64,000 bases of DNA from assembly GCF_900095215.1 (NCBI RefSeq), contig NZ_LT606949.1:856249-920248 (forward strand). The letters run 5' to 3'. The stretch is from Polynucleobacter necessarius. GTDB taxonomy: Bacteria > Pseudomonadota > Gammaproteobacteria > Burkholderiales > Burkholderiaceae. The notes under the pieces were generated by a model that was not told where the DNA came from, made no database searches, and saw only the letters and a program-made list of their open reading frames with translations. Both the position numbers and the translations under genes were made by a program. The number at the start of each line of letters is the position of its first letter. Positions within the stretch are counted from its first letter, which is position 1. Of the stretch, positions 46,058-56,089 are shown one piece after another.

Positions 46058-46816
46058 CTAAGCCTGACAGATGGCCAGAAAGTCTTGGGGATTTAATGAA
46101 GCACCCCCCACCAGCCCACCATCAATATCCAGCATGGCAAATAATTCAACGGCATTATCGGGCTTGACACTGCCACCATACAAAATGCCTACATGAGAGG
46201 CTAAATCCTCATCAAATTCAGCCAATTGCAATCGAATTGCGCGGTGCATGTCTTGAGCAACTTGAGCGCTAGCTACTTTTCCAGTGCCGATTGCCCACAC
46301 AGGCTCGTAGGCAATTAAACAGTCGGCTAGACGGTCCTGAAGTACATTCACTTGCTTGGCAACCTGGGCACAGACAATCTCTTCCGCGCGACCGGAGTTT
46401 CGCTCATCGGCAGTTTCGCCAACGCAAATGACCGGCGTCATGTCGCTATCAAGAACCTGAAGCGCTTTGGCGGAAACTATCTCATCTACCTCTTGATGCA
46501 TTTGACGTCGCTCTGAGTGACCAACGATGACATAGGAGCAGCCCAGCTCTTTTAGCATTGAGGCCGCTACATCACCAGTGTAGGCGCCCGATTTATACGC
46601 TGAGGCATCTTGCGCGCCAAGACTGAGGAATGTCAATGAATGACTTTTAACTAAGTCAGCACACTGCTGTAAATACGGAAATGGGGGGCAAACCGCATAT
46701 TTGCGTCCAGATGGCATACCACTTTCCATGCCTCTAGCTACAGTCTTAATCCAGTCTTGGTTGCTGCCAAGACTGCCATTCATTTTCCAGTTGCCGATGA
46801 CGATGAGTGGTCGCAT
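46058..46816 (-). CDS. tpiA: triosephosphate isomerase
   Basis: Interconverts dihydroxyacetone phosphate and glyceraldehyde-3-phosphate. The 252-residue protein has IGNWKMNGS with the active Lys, the catalytic His in VIVGHSERR, the catalytic Glu in AYEPVWAIGTGK (loop 6), and the phosphate-binding ILYGGSVKPDN and GGLVGGASL. Full length. 17 bp after the quinone oxidoreductase gene on the same strand. Intact. Confidence 0.98.
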   Translation of the reverse strand: MRPLIVIGNWKMNGSLGSNQDWIKTVARGMESGMPSGRKYAVCPPFPYLQQCADLVKSHSLTFLSLGAQDASAYKSGAYTGDVAASMLKELGCSYVIVGHSERRQMHQEVDEIVSAKALQVLDSDMTPVICVGETADERNSGRAEEIVCAQVAKQVNVLQDRLADCLIAYEPVWAIGTGKVASAQVAQDMHRAIRLQLAEFDEDLASHVGILYGGSVKPDNAVELFAMLDIDGGLVGGASLNPQDFLAICQA

Positions 46817-46833
46817 ATGGGATTAACGGATTT

Positions 46834-47832
46834 TTAAACGGTTAACACAATCTTGCCAATGTGCTCAGATGACTCCATTAATGCATGAGCATCTGCCGCT
46901 TGATCCAGCGTAAATGTTTTGTAAATTACAGGCTTCAAAGTGCCCACATTCAGCAAAGGCCAAACGTTTTCAAATAGTTGCTTGGTAATTTGTTTCTTAA
47001 ATGAAACTGGACGCGGACGCAAAGTGGAGCCAGTAATCGTTAAACGACGACGCAAAATTTGACCAGTATTCACTTCTGCTTTAGAGCCGCCCATGATGGC
47101 AATAATCACAATGCGGCCATCATCCGCTAAGCAATCAATTTCCTTCTGGACATAAGCACCAGTGACCATATCCAAGATAACGTTGACGCCTTTGCCGTCG
47201 GTAGCCTGCTTTACCTCTTCGACGAAATATTGTGTCTTATAGTTAATCGCAAGGTCAGCGCCTAAGGCAACGCAGGCAGCGCACTTTTCATCGGTACCTG
47301 CCGTTACAAATACCTTATGACCCAATGCTTTAGCGATCAAGATAGCCGTTACGCCAATACCGCTAGATCCACCTTGAACCAGCAAAGTTTCGCCTTCAGA
47401 CAACTCTCCGCGCATGAAAACATTACTCCATACGGTATAGAAAGTTTCAGGCAAAGCTGCCGCCTCTTGGTCAGTAAATCCCTTTGGGTAAGGTAGGCAC
47501 TGCGCAATTTGGGCGGTACACAATTCAGCATAACCACCGCCTTGCAAAAGCGCGCATACTTTATCGCCCAATTTCAAACCAAATAGATTGTCGACATGAG
47601 CCAAATCTCCGCCCACAATTTCGCCAGCCACTTCAAGACCAGGGATATCGGATGCGCCTGCTGGAACAGGATAGTGACCCTTACGTTGCAAAACGTCTGG
47701 GCGATTAATTCCAGCAGCTAAAACTTTGATCAAAATTTCACCAGTACCAGCAGCAGGAGCCGCTGGATCAGGGCGATTGGTTGGCACCAGCATCTCTGGT
47801 GCGCCAAGCTCTTTGATTTCAATTACGCGCAT
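46834..47832 (-). CDS. NAD(P)H-quinone oxidoreductase, zinc-independent MDR family (PIG3-like)
   Basis: A 332-residue medium-chain dehydrogenase/reductase without zinc-ligand cysteines. It has the N-terminal GroES-like domain (AAGINRPDVLQRKGHYPVP, IPGLEVAGEIV) and the nucleotide-binding motif VQGGSSGIGVTAILIAKALG, then ILDMVTGAYVQKE and the C-terminal IYKTFTLDQAADAHALMES and IGKIVLTV. The PIG3/Qor-like subgroup reduces quinones with NADPH; the natural substrate is unknown. It lies between pnp and tpiA in an operon-like row. Intact. Confidence 0.92.
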   Translation of the reverse strand: MRVIEIKELGAPEMLVPTNRPDPAAPAAGTGEILIKVLAAGINRPDVLQRKGHYPVPAGASDIPGLEVAGEIVGGDLAHVDNLFGLKLGDKVCALLQGGGYAELCTAQIAQCLPYPKGFTDQEAAALPETFYTVWSNVFMRGELSEGETLLVQGGSSGIGVTAILIAKALGHKVFVTAGTDEKCAACVALGADLAINYKTQYFVEEVKQATDGKGVNVILDMVTGAYVQKEIDCLADDGRIVIIAIMGGSKAEVNTGQILRRRLTITGSTLRPRPVSFKKQITKQLFENVWPLLNVGTLKPVIYKTFTLDQAADAHALMESSEHIGKIVLTV

Positions 47833-47856
47833 AACTATTTCAGCTCGCTAAAGAAT

Positions 47857-50025
47857 TTAAGCTGACTCGCTAGGCGCTGCCGCTGCCTCAACTACAGCCT
47901 CAGTTGCACCTGCGAGAGGAGCGATTGTGCCACCCTCATCAGCCATCGCAGCCTTCAACGACAAACGCAAACGACCACGCTCATCAGCAGCCAACAATTT
48001 CACACGAACAACCTGACCTTCAGCGAGGTAATCTTTCACTTCTTTTACACGCTCATTGGAGATTTCAGAGATGTGCAAGAGCCCATCTTTGCCTGGAAGA
48101 ATATTTACCAAAGCGCCGAACTCAAGCAACTTTACAACTGGACCCTCATAGATCTTGCCTACTTCAGCTTCAGCAGTGATGCTTTCGATACGGACTTTAG
48201 CTTCAGCCATGCCTTCAGCAGAAGTGGAGGCAATCGTTACAGTACCGTCATCTTTAATATCGATGCTGCAACCAGTTTCCTTAGTCAACGCTTGAATTGT
48301 TGCGCCGCCCTTACCGATTACTTCACGAATCTTGTCTGGATGAATCTTGAAAGAAACCATACGTGGAGCATGAGCAGACAATTCTGCACGAACTGAACCC
48401 ATCGCCTCTTGCATTTTGCTCAAGATGTGCAAGCGACCTTCTTTGGCTTGCGCTAAAGCTACTTGCATAATTTCTTTGGTAATACCTTGAACTTTAATGT
48501 CCATCTGGAGTGCAGTAATGCCATTAGCAGTACCCGCTACTTTGAAGTCCATGTCGCCCAAGTGATCTTCATCACCCAAGATGTCTGTCAACACAGCAAA
48601 ACGGTTGCCATCCAAAATCAAGCCCATTGCTACGCCAGCAACGTGCGCTTTCACTGGAACACCAGCATCCATCATTGCCAAACAGCCGCCGCAAACAGAA
48701 GCCATTGAAGATGAGCCGTTGGACTCAGTGATCTCTGAAACAACACGAATACTGTATGCGAAATCTTCTGGGCTCGGTAACACTGGAATCAATGTGCGTT
48801 TAGCCAAACGACCATGACCAATTTCACGACGCTTAGGGCTACCTACGCGACCAGTTTCACCAGTAGCAAATGGAGGCATGTTGTAATGGAACATGAAACG
48901 ATCGCGGTATTCACCTTCGAGCGCATCAATAATTTGCTCGTCACGTGCAGTACCCAATGTTACAACAACTAATGCTTGAGTTTCACCACGAGTAAACAAA
49001 ACAGAGCCGTGTGTACGTGGCAATACTCCGTTACGAATTTCGATTGGACGTACAGTACGTGTATCGCGACCGTCAATGCGTGGCTCACCATTCAAAATCT
49101 GGCTACGAACAATCTTCGCTTCGATTTCAAACATAATGTCGCTCACAGCAACCGCATCAACATCACCCTCTTCGGATAACTTAGCCAAAACTTCTTTAGA
49201 AATTTCTTTCAACTTGTCTGAGCGAGCGCCCTTTTGACGAATCTGATAAGCCTCACGCAATGGCGCCTCCGCCAATGCAGTTACCTTAGCGATCAATGGT
49301 TCATCCTTAGGAGCAGCAGTCCAATCCCACTCAGGCTTGCCAGCTTCACGTACTAAATCATTGATAGCGTTGATTGCTGTTTGCATTTGGTCATGACCAT
49401 ACACAACAGCGCCAAGCATCACTTCTTCAGACAATTGCTTTGCTTCAGACTCAACCATCAATACAGCTGCTTGCGTACCAGCAACGATCAAATCGAGTTC
49501 GCTAGCAACTTGCTCTGTGCGAGTTGGGTTCAATAAATATTGGCCGTTAGCGTAGCCAACGCGCGCAGCGCCAACTGGACCGGCAAACGGGATTCCTGAA
49601 ATTGCTAAAGCTGCAGAAGCAGCGAGCAAAGCAGGAATATCTGCAGGAACATCTGGGTTGATAGACAACACGTGTACTACAATCTGAACTTCATTCAAGA
49701 AACCTTCTGGGAACAAAGGACGCAATGGACGGTCGATCAAACGGGAGATCAAAGTCTCGCCTTCTGATGGGCGACCTTCACGACGGAAGAAGCCACCAGG
49801 GATCTTGCCTGCTGCGTAAGTTTTTTCTAGGTAATCAACAGTCAATGGGAAAAAGGATTGGCCTGGCTTTGTAGACTTAGAAGCAACTACTGTGCCCATG
49901 ACTACTGTGTCATCGACGTTAACGATCACAGCACCGCCAGATTGGCGAGCGATTTCGCCTGTTTCCATTGTTACTTGATGGTTGCCCCATTGAAAACTTT
50001 TAACTGCTTTTTTAAACATTGTCAT
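47857..50025 (-). CDS. pnp: polynucleotide phosphorylase
   Basis: PNPase degrades RNA 3'-5' phosphorolytically in the degradosome and during cold adaptation. The 722-residue protein (from ATG 50025, with GGAG 9 nt upstream; a longer frame to 50049 begins at GTG) has two RNase PH domains ([11 protein letters not shown].., [11 protein letters not shown], and the second with [17 protein letters not shown]), a KH domain with [10 protein letters not shown], and a C-terminal S1 domain ([19 protein letters not shown]). It follows rpsO after a 240-bp leader rich in inverted repeats, so autoregulation through the leader is plausible. Intact. Confidence 0.97.
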   Translation of the reverse strand: MTMFKKAVKSFQWGNHQVTMETGEIARQSGGAVIVNVDDTVVMGTVVASKSTKPGQSFFPLTVDYLEKTYAAGKIPGGFFRREGRPSEGETLISRLIDRPLRPLFPEGFLNEVQIVVHVLSINPDVPADIPALLAASAALAISGIPFAGPVGAARVGYANGQYLLNPTRTEQVASELDLIVAGTQAAVLMVESEAKQLSEEVMLGAVVYGHDQMQTAINAINDLVREAGKPEWDWTAAPKDEPLIAKVTALAEAPLREAYQIRQKGARSDKLKEISKEVLAKLSEEGDVDAVAVSDIMFEIEAKIVRSQILNGEPRIDGRDTRTVRPIEIRNGVLPRTHGSVLFTRGETQALVVVTLGTARDEQIIDALEGEYRDRFMFHYNMPPFATGETGRVGSPKRREIGHGRLAKRTLIPVLPSPEDFAYSIRVVSEITESNGSSSMASVCGGCLAMMDAGVPVKAHVAGVAMGLILDGNRFAVLTDILGDEDHLGDMDFKVAGTANGITALQMDIKVQGITKEIMQVALAQAKEGRLHILSKMQEAMGSVRAELSAHAPRMVSFKIHPDKIREVIGKGGATIQALTKETGCSIDIKDDGTVTIASTSAEGMAEAKVRIESITAEAEVGKIYEGPVVKLLEFGALVNILPGKDGLLHISEISNERVKEVKDYLAEGQVVRVKLLAADERGRLRLSLKAAMADEGGTIAPLAGATEAVVEAAAAPSESA

Positions 50026-50292
50026 TCTGATCTTCTCCAAATTGTTCACGCAAAACTCACATGAGCCTTACGCTTGTCGCGGGATAAAGCAGTGTCGCGA
50101 CAACACTGGAGCGATTTAAGATCACAAGGGATGCCATTCCAGGGAGGCTCTGAATCTGTTTCCGAAACTCATTGGAATGACACAATCCCCTACACAAATG
50201 ATCTTGAAGCGCCCAAAAAACATGCCATCTGCTTAAGACTGATTCCGCGAAGAAACAACCCTAAGATAGATGGCATTGCATACCAATAAGAA
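50026..50292 (-). promoter_or_regulatory. rpsO-pnp intergenic region: pnp 5' leader with three inverted repeats
   Basis: Three inverted repeats lie between the rpsO stop and the pnp start: arms TGCCATCT/AGATGGCA (50223-50230 with 50268-50275), CATTCCA/TGGAATG (50135-50141 with 50173-50179) and TTGTCGCG/CGCGACAA (50074-50081 with 50096-50103). In E. coli the same interval has an RNase III-processed hairpin through which PNPase represses itself. The third hairpin is the closest analogue. The role here is inferred from position and structure. Confidence 0.55.
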
Positions 50293-50562
50293 TTACTTAC
50301 GGAGACCTAATTTCTGAATCAATGCGCGATAGCGATCCAAGTCTTTGCCTTTGAGGTAATCCAAGAGGCGACGGCGACGTGAAACCATCCTCAACAAACC
50401 ACGACGGCTGTGATGATCTTTAGCGTTAGCCTTGAAATGGGGGGTTAATTCATTAATGCGGGCTGTAAGCAATGAAACTTGAACTTCAGGGCTACCCGTA
50501 TCATTTGCGCTGCGCGCGTTTTCTTTGATGATTTCCGCCGTTTTAATATCAGAAACTGCCAT
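50293..50562 (-). CDS. rpsO: 30S ribosomal protein S15
   Basis: Primary 16S rRNA-binding protein of the small subunit platform, exactly 89 residues. Features: [42 protein letters not shown] (split as NELTPHFK and [13 protein letters not shown]) and [29 protein letters not shown] precedes the ATG. On the minus strand a TACAAT box at 50665-50670 may be the -10 of its promoter. Upstream partner of pnp. Intact. Confidence 0.98.
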   Translation of the reverse strand: MAVSDIKTAEIIKENARSANDTGSPEVQVSLLTARINELTPHFKANAKDHHSRRGLLRMVSRRRRLLDYLKGKDLDRYRALIQKLGLRK

Positions 50563-50790
50563 TTTTAATGCTCCTTACTTGCGAACACCTGAGCTTTCAC
50601 CCAATTTGTGTCGTGCGATTAACAAAATAAAATAAAAAAAAGCTTTAAAAATCAAATCCATCGAATTGTAGCAGAGCCCACTCTTTTTTACAGCATACAA
50701 GCCTATTTAACTGGCGTAATATGTCATCATATTTATTCATTAAAGGATAAATGCTCTTTTAAAACAATAACTTAAGAAATAATTAATCTA

Positions 50791-51135
50791 ATTACGCGCA
50801 ATATTTTCACCCTTTTGCTACTCAGTTTTGGACTTTTCCAGCCAGCTTATGCGCAATTTGGCTCATTTTTTGGCCCTGACTTTGGAATTAAATCGTTTCA
50901 AAACATTTTTGTATTTGAAAACGAAACAGCCTTAAATGACTTTGTAAATTCTGGCTGGACTTTTGGCTGCCAAGTTACCGCAGCAGCCAAATATGAAAAA
51001 GATGGTGAGGCCTATCAAGACGCAACCGTTGTGGCTCCGGGCGTACTAATGTATCAACTTACCGACTCCGGCCTTGCCGCAGAAATTACCGGCAAAGGCA
51101 CGCAGTACTATAAGAATACGGACGTAAATAAATAA
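50791..51135 (+). pseudogene. remnant of a secreted SYLF/YSC84-type lipid-binding protein
   Basis: The frame carries a good signal peptide (IFTLLLLSFGLFQPAYA, then QFG) directly fused to the C-terminal half of a SYLF-like domain: IKSFQNIFVFENETALNDFVNSGWTFG, here FVFENETALNDFVNSGW, then TAAAKYEKDGEAY, VAPGVLMYQLTDSGLA and GTQYYKNTDVNK. In the family about 60-80 residues normally lie between these parts, so an internal deletion is likely. The codon at the expected start (50791) is ATT, not ATG; a TTG at 50815 would cut the signal peptide to 13 residues. Some GG positions of the family are changed (TFGCQ). Probably dead; a short secreted product cannot be excluded. Confidence 0.65.
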
Positions 51136-51146
51136 AATTCGTATTC

Positions 51147-51173
51147 GATGACTCCCAGCATTAGGGAGTCATC
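51147..51173. terminator. hairpin at the 3' ends of leuA and the SYLF remnant
   Basis: Perfect 10-bp stem GATGACTCCC / GGGAGTCATC with a 7-nt loop; the leuA stop codon lies in the loop. Both convergent transcripts would form it. T-runs are weak (ATTTTATT on the minus side, after about 10 nt). Confidence 0.6.
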
Positions 51174-52708
51174 TGCGCATTGAGTTTTACTTGACTAGGG
51201 TCGTGCAATTTATTTAAAGCGGAAAAGTACGCTTTTGCAGAGGCGGCAATGATGTCAGGATCAGTGCCCACCCCATTCACAATACGCCCACCTTTCGCTA
51301 AGCGCACCGTAACCTCACCCTGCGATTGAGTTCCTGCTGTGATCGCGTTTACCGAATAAAGCAACTGCTCTGCACCACTCTGCGCTATCACTTCAATTGC
51401 ATTTAAGCTGGCATCCACCGGGCCATTGCCTTCGGCTTCAGAGCTAATCTCTTTATCACCCATGCGAAATGTCACACGCGATTTAGGGCGCTCACCAGTT
51501 TCTGAATGCTGGCTCAATGAAATGAATTTGTAATGCTCGCCCTCTTCTGCTGGAGCTGAATCAGACATGATGGCAATAATGTCTTCATCAAAAATTTCCG
51601 CTTTTTGATCGGCCAGGGCTTTAAATCTAGTAAATGCCTCGTTCAAATCCGATTCAGCTTCTACGGTAATTCCCAATTCTTGTAAGCGTTGTTTAAAAGC
51701 GTTGCGGCCTGAGAGCTTGCCTAAAACAATCTTATTGGCAGACCAACCCACATCCTCTGCACGCATGATTTCATAGGTGTCGCGGTTCTTCAAAATACCG
51801 TCTTGATGAATGCCTGAAGTGTGAGCAAATGCATTAGCACCCACTACCGCCTTATTAGGCTGAACCACAAAACCGGTGATCTGAGAAACCAATTTAGAAG
51901 CCGGAACGATTTGGGTTGCGTCAATACCGCAGACCATATCAAAGTAATCCTTGCGAGTGCGCAATGACATCATGATCTCTTCCAAGGCGGTATTGCCAGC
52001 GCGCTCACCCAAGCCATTAATAGTGCACTCAATCTGACGAGCGCCACCTATTTTCACTCCAGCTAATGAATTGGCAACCGCCATGCCCAAATCGTTATGG
52101 CAATGCACCGACCAAATTGCTTTATCAGAGTTCGGCACGCGCGTACGCAAGGTTTTAATAAATTCTCCATACAACTCTGGAATCGCATAACCTACCGTAT
52201 CCGGAATATTGATCGTTGAAGCGCTTTCATTAATGACCGCCTCAACCACGCGACATAAAAAATCCATTTCCGAGCGATAACCATCTTCAGCCGAAAATTC
52301 AATATCTGCCGCCAAGTTACGAGCAAAACGAATCGAGCGCTTAGCTTGCTCTAAGACCTCTTCCGGGGACATGCGCAACTTAACCGCCATATGCAATGGA
52401 CTCGTGGCCAAGAATGCGTGAATACGTTTTGCGTTAGCGGCTTGCAATGCATCGGCAGCACGCGTGATGTCCTTGTCATTGGCTCTAGCGAGTGAGCATA
52501 CGATGGAGTCTTTAACAGCTGCAGCTACGGCAGAAATTGCCTGAAAGTCACCCTCTGAGCTAGCTGCAAATCCAGCCTCAATCACATCCACCTTAAGACG
52601 CTCTAACTGACGTGCAATGCGCACTTTTTCGTCTTTGGTCATAGATGCACCAGGAGACTGCTCTCCATCACGCAAGGTGGTGTCAAAAATGATTACTTTG
52701 TCGCTCAT
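51161..52708 (-). CDS. leuA: 2-isopropylmalate synthase
   Basis: First committed enzyme of leucine synthesis, condensing acetyl-CoA and 2-ketoisovalerate. The 515-residue protein (ATG 52708; the codon before is GTG) has [16 protein letters not shown] with metal and substrate residues, [30 protein letters not shown] and GIHQDG, then the C-terminal LeuA dimer domain that binds leucine for feedback inhibition ([10 protein letters not shown].., [14 protein letters not shown]). Last gene of the ilvIHC-psd-pssA-leuA row, but separated from pssA by a leucine-rich leader and terminator, so it is likely controlled by attenuation. Intact. Confidence 0.97.
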   Translation of the reverse strand: MSDKVIIFDTTLRDGEQSPGASMTKDEKVRIARQLERLKVDVIEAGFAASSEGDFQAISAVAAAVKDSIVCSLARANDKDITRAADALQAANAKRIHAFLATSPLHMAVKLRMSPEEVLEQAKRSIRFARNLAADIEFSAEDGYRSEMDFLCRVVEAVINESASTINIPDTVGYAIPELYGEFIKTLRTRVPNSDKAIWSVHCHNDLGMAVANSLAGVKIGGARQIECTINGLGERAGNTALEEIMMSLRTRKDYFDMVCGIDATQIVPASKLVSQITGFVVQPNKAVVGANAFAHTSGIHQDGILKNRDTYEIMRAEDVGWSANKIVLGKLSGRNAFKQRLQELGITVEAESDLNEAFTRFKALADQKAEIFDEDIIAIMSDSAPAEEGEHYKFISLSQHSETGERPKSRVTFRMGDKEISSEAEGNGPVDASLNAIEVIAQSGAEQLLYSVNAITAGTQSQGEVTVRLAKGGRIVNGVGTDPDIIAASAKAYFSALNKLHDPSQVKLNAQMTP

Positions 52709-52766
52709 CACTACTATCCAGTTTTGATACTTATATTTAATTACAGCTTAATTTAATCTTTAAAAC

Positions 52767-52789
52767 AAAAAAAACCAGCAATTTGCTGG
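52767..52789 (-). terminator. leuA leader terminator (attenuator)
   Basis: On the minus strand CCAGCAA and TTGCTGG form a compact hairpin followed by eight T. It lies 58 bp upstream of the leuA ATG and 43 bp after the leader peptide stop. The segment GCCCCAGC overlapping its 5' arm (52785-52792) can instead pair with TGGGGC inside the leader peptide gene (52846-52851), giving an antiterminator alternative. Confidence 0.8.
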
Positions 52790-52832
52790 GGCTGGTATGT
52801 GGTGGCTAATGAATATCTTTTATCTCATTAAT

Positions 52833-52910
52833 TCAGACCTTACCCGCCCCAAGCTTGAGGATTAGCGCTAGCAGAAGGAGGCCAGTTAAAGGCGAGAAAT
52901 TGATCAACAT
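52833..52910 (-). CDS. leuL: leucine-rich leader peptide of leuA (attenuation)
   Basis: A 25-codon frame starting ATG 52910, 28 nt after the pssA stop, and ending TGA 52835-52833. Its core is LLLLALILKL; nine of the 25 codons are leucine, spelled TTG, TTA, CTC, CTT, CTG and CTA, with four in a row (CTC CTT CTG CTA). Such a frame directly before a terminator and leuA is the hallmark of ribosome-mediated attenuation. Stalling at the run of four would leave TGGGGC (52846-52851) free to pair with GCCCCA and block the terminator; full translation would cover it. The ribosome site is weak (GGGG 12 nt upstream), so reinitiation after pssA may contribute. Confidence 0.78.
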   Translation of the reverse strand: MLINFSPLTGLLLLALILKLGAGKV

Positions 52911-52938
52911 GGTTGAAATATACCCCAAAAAGAGTGGT

Positions 52939-53802
52939 TTAGCTAAAACGCTTGCCACTCAGTCTTTCGCATGCCCAAATGACATAACCAGAGATTGAAT
53001 ACACCACGAATAGACCAAATAGAGTTAAAGGCGGGTTGGATGAGATCAGCACAAAGGTCAGAATCATCAATACCATGACACCAAATGGCACGCGGTAACG
53101 AACATCTAGGGCCTTGCCACTATAAAAACGCGCGTTCGAGACCATGGTTAAACCTGCGTACACGGCAATGAAGAAAGTTGCCCAAGGAATGGCTGTATCT
53201 CGCACCGGGATCTTATTGTCATCGGTCAGCCAGATAAAACCAGCCATTAAAGCGCCAGCTGCTGGACTAGGTAAGCCCTGGAAAAACTTCTTATCTACGA
53301 CACCAGTATTTACATTAAAACGTGCCAATCTCAATGCCGCTCCTGCGCAGTAGGTAAATGCGGCCAACCATCCCCATTGACCCAAATCTTTTAAGGCCCA
53401 CTCATAGGCAACTAATGCCGGAGCAACACCAAAAGAAACCATATCCGCCAGTGAATCGTATTGCTCTCCAAAAGCGCTCTGCGTATTAGTCATGCGAGCG
53501 ACTCGCCCATCCATGCCATCAAGCACCATTGAGGCAAAAATAGCAATGGCCGCAATTTTAAACTGGTGATTCATCGCATTAACGATGGCATAGAAACCGC
53601 AAAATAAAGCAGCAGTTGTAAATGCATTCGGTAAAAGATAAATGCCCTTGCTACGCAAGCGGGGCTTTTGAGGATGCAGCTCCTCTACCTCGCAATCAAC
53701 CCCATCACCCAATTCTTCCGCCAACTGGTGTGCAGAGGATGCGGTAGATCTATGAGAAAAGCGGCTACGGTCTATGCGACCACGACGGCGAAATGTAGTC
53801 AA
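52939..53802 (-). CDS. pssA: CDP-diacylglycerol--serine O-phosphatidyltransferase
   Basis: Makes phosphatidylserine from CDP-diacylglycerol and serine in the inner membrane; the product is the substrate of Psd encoded next to it. The 287-residue protein has the CDP-alcohol phosphotransferase motif D-G-x2-DGRVAR-x8-G-x3-D-x3-D (DGMDGRVARM then GEQYDSLAD) at about residues 92-117 and about six to eight membrane helices. The first 45 residues are basic and probably cytoplasmic. 28 bp after psd. Intact. Confidence 0.94.
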   Translation of the reverse strand: MTTFRRRGRIDRSRFSHRSTASSAHQLAEELGDGVDCEVEELHPQKPRLRSKGIYLLPNAFTTAALFCGFYAIVNAMNHQFKIAAIAIFASMVLDGMDGRVARMTNTQSAFGEQYDSLADMVSFGVAPALVAYEWALKDLGQWGWLAAFTYCAGAALRLARFNVNTGVVDKKFFQGLPSPAAGALMAGFIWLTDDNKIPVRDTAIPWATFFIAVYAGLTMVSNARFYSGKALDVRYRVPFGVMVLMILTFVLISSNPPLTLFGLFVVYSISGYVIWACERLSGKRFS

Positions 53803-53830
53803 AAAATATCCTAGTGAATAATATTTCGAA

Positions 53831-54478
53831 TCAATCTAAGCCAGGCAAACGCGCCAAGGCTGTATTTGTTGCAAATACTTTATCACCAACACTAACTAGT
53901 GGCTCTGCAGTCAACGGCAAATACACATCAACACGTGAACCAAAGCGAATAAATCCATAACGCTCGCCCACTTTAAGACGGTCACCGACATGGATGTAGC
54001 AAAGAATGCGGCGAGCCAGCAAACCAGCAACCTGAACCAAAGTCACGATTTGACCATTGGCATCAATCACAACGGCATTACGCTCATTCTCTGTTGATGC
54101 TTTATCCAAATCCGCGTTTACGAACTTACCAGGGAAATACTGAACTTCCTTCACCAAGCCGTTTACTGCACTACGGTTTGAGTGAACATTAAATACATTC
54201 ATGAATACGCTAATTTTGAGCGCTTCACGACCAGCGTAAGGATCGTTGGTTTTTTCAACAACCACGATACGCCCATCAGCAGGAGATAGCACTAAATCGC
54301 GACCCATAGCAGGAATACGTTGTGGGTCACGGAAGAACTGCAGAACAAAGATAAAGATGATCCAAAGAGGCCATGACCAAACAATACCACCAAGATAGTG
54401 GACAAGTAAAGTCACTGCCCCCACTAACGCCAAATACGGCCATCCTTCTTTCGCAATAATGGGGTGTGGATACATCAT
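53831..54478 (-). CDS. psd: phosphatidylserine decarboxylase proenzyme
   Basis: Converts phosphatidylserine to phosphatidylethanolamine with a self-generated pyruvoyl group. The 215-residue protein is of the short (archaeal-like) class: two N-terminal hydrophobic helices, [29 protein letters not shown], and the autocleavage site in [14 protein letters not shown], where the Ser of GS becomes the pyruvoyl. 42 bp after ilvC and followed by pssA. The ilvC-psd-pssA-leuA order is usual in Burkholderiales. Intact. Confidence 0.95.
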   Translation of the reverse strand: MMYPHPIIAKEGWPYLALVGAVTLLVHYLGGIVWSWPLWIIFIFVLQFFRDPQRIPAMGRDLVLSPADGRIVVVEKTNDPYAGREALKISVFMNVFNVHSNRSAVNGLVKEVQYFPGKFVNADLDKASTENERNAVVIDANGQIVTLVQVAGLLARRILCYIHVGDRLKVGERYGFIRFGSRVDVYLPLTAEPLVSVGDKVFATNTALARLPGLD

Positions 54479-54520
54479 CTTTGTTCTGAGTCTTTGAATG
54501 AACTTCTATAAATGTGACAC

Positions 54521-55579
<1,059 letters not shown>

Positions 55580-55589
55580 TTAAAAAAAA

Positions 55590-56081
55590 TTAAACTTTGA
55601 GGATACGCTCTCCACGACCAATTCCAGATCCACCCGAACGGACAGTTTCTAGAATCGATGCGCGATCGATCGAATCAATAAAGGCATCCAGTTTGGCACC
55701 ATCACCAGTTAACTCAATGGTGTAACTCTTATCGGTCACATCAATGATGCGACCGCGGAAGATATCAGTAGTGCGCTTCAGTTCTTCACGTTCTTTACCT
55801 ACAGCGCGAACCTTAATCATCATCAGTTCACGCTCAATATGCGGGCCTTCACTTAAATCAAAGACTTTCACCACTTCCACTAGACGATTCAAGTGTTTCG
55901 TGATTTGCTCAATCACATCATCAGAACCAAAAGTCACGATGGTCATCCGAGACAATGACGGATCTTCGGTAGGCGCAACACTCAATGTATCGATGTTGTA
56001 ACCGCGAGCAGAGAAAAGACCTACTACACGTGACAATGCGCCCGGCTCGTTCTCAATTAGTACAGAAATAATATGGCGCAT
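55590..56081 (-). CDS. ilvH: acetolactate synthase small (regulatory) subunit
   Basis: Regulatory subunit giving valine feedback inhibition to IlvI. The 163-residue protein starts MRHIISVLIENEPGALSRVVGLFSARGYNIDTLSVA, an ACT domain (ENEPGALSRVVGLFSARGYN), with TIVTFGSD and the C-terminal ALS_ss domain (KVRAVGKEREELKR, VTDKSYTIELTG). 8 bp after ilvI. Intact. Confidence 0.97.
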   Translation of the reverse strand: MRHIISVLIENEPGALSRVVGLFSARGYNIDTLSVAPTEDPSLSRMTIVTFGSDDVIEQITKHLNRLVEVVKVFDLSEGPHIERELMMIKVRAVGKEREELKRTTDIFRGRIIDVTDKSYTIELTGDGAKLDAFIDSIDRASILETVRSGGSGIGRGERILKV

Positions 56082-56089
56082 TAGAGATC

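Noticed and set aside
50074..50289. 71-codon frame on the plus strand between pnp and rpsO
   Set aside because: It is antisense to the pnp leader, has no ribosome site or family resemblance, and is explained by the inverted repeats.
53831..54478. Short Psd (215 residues) as a truncated gene
   Set aside because: It is the short class of phosphatidylserine decarboxylase, with the GS autocleavage site present and both ends conserved.
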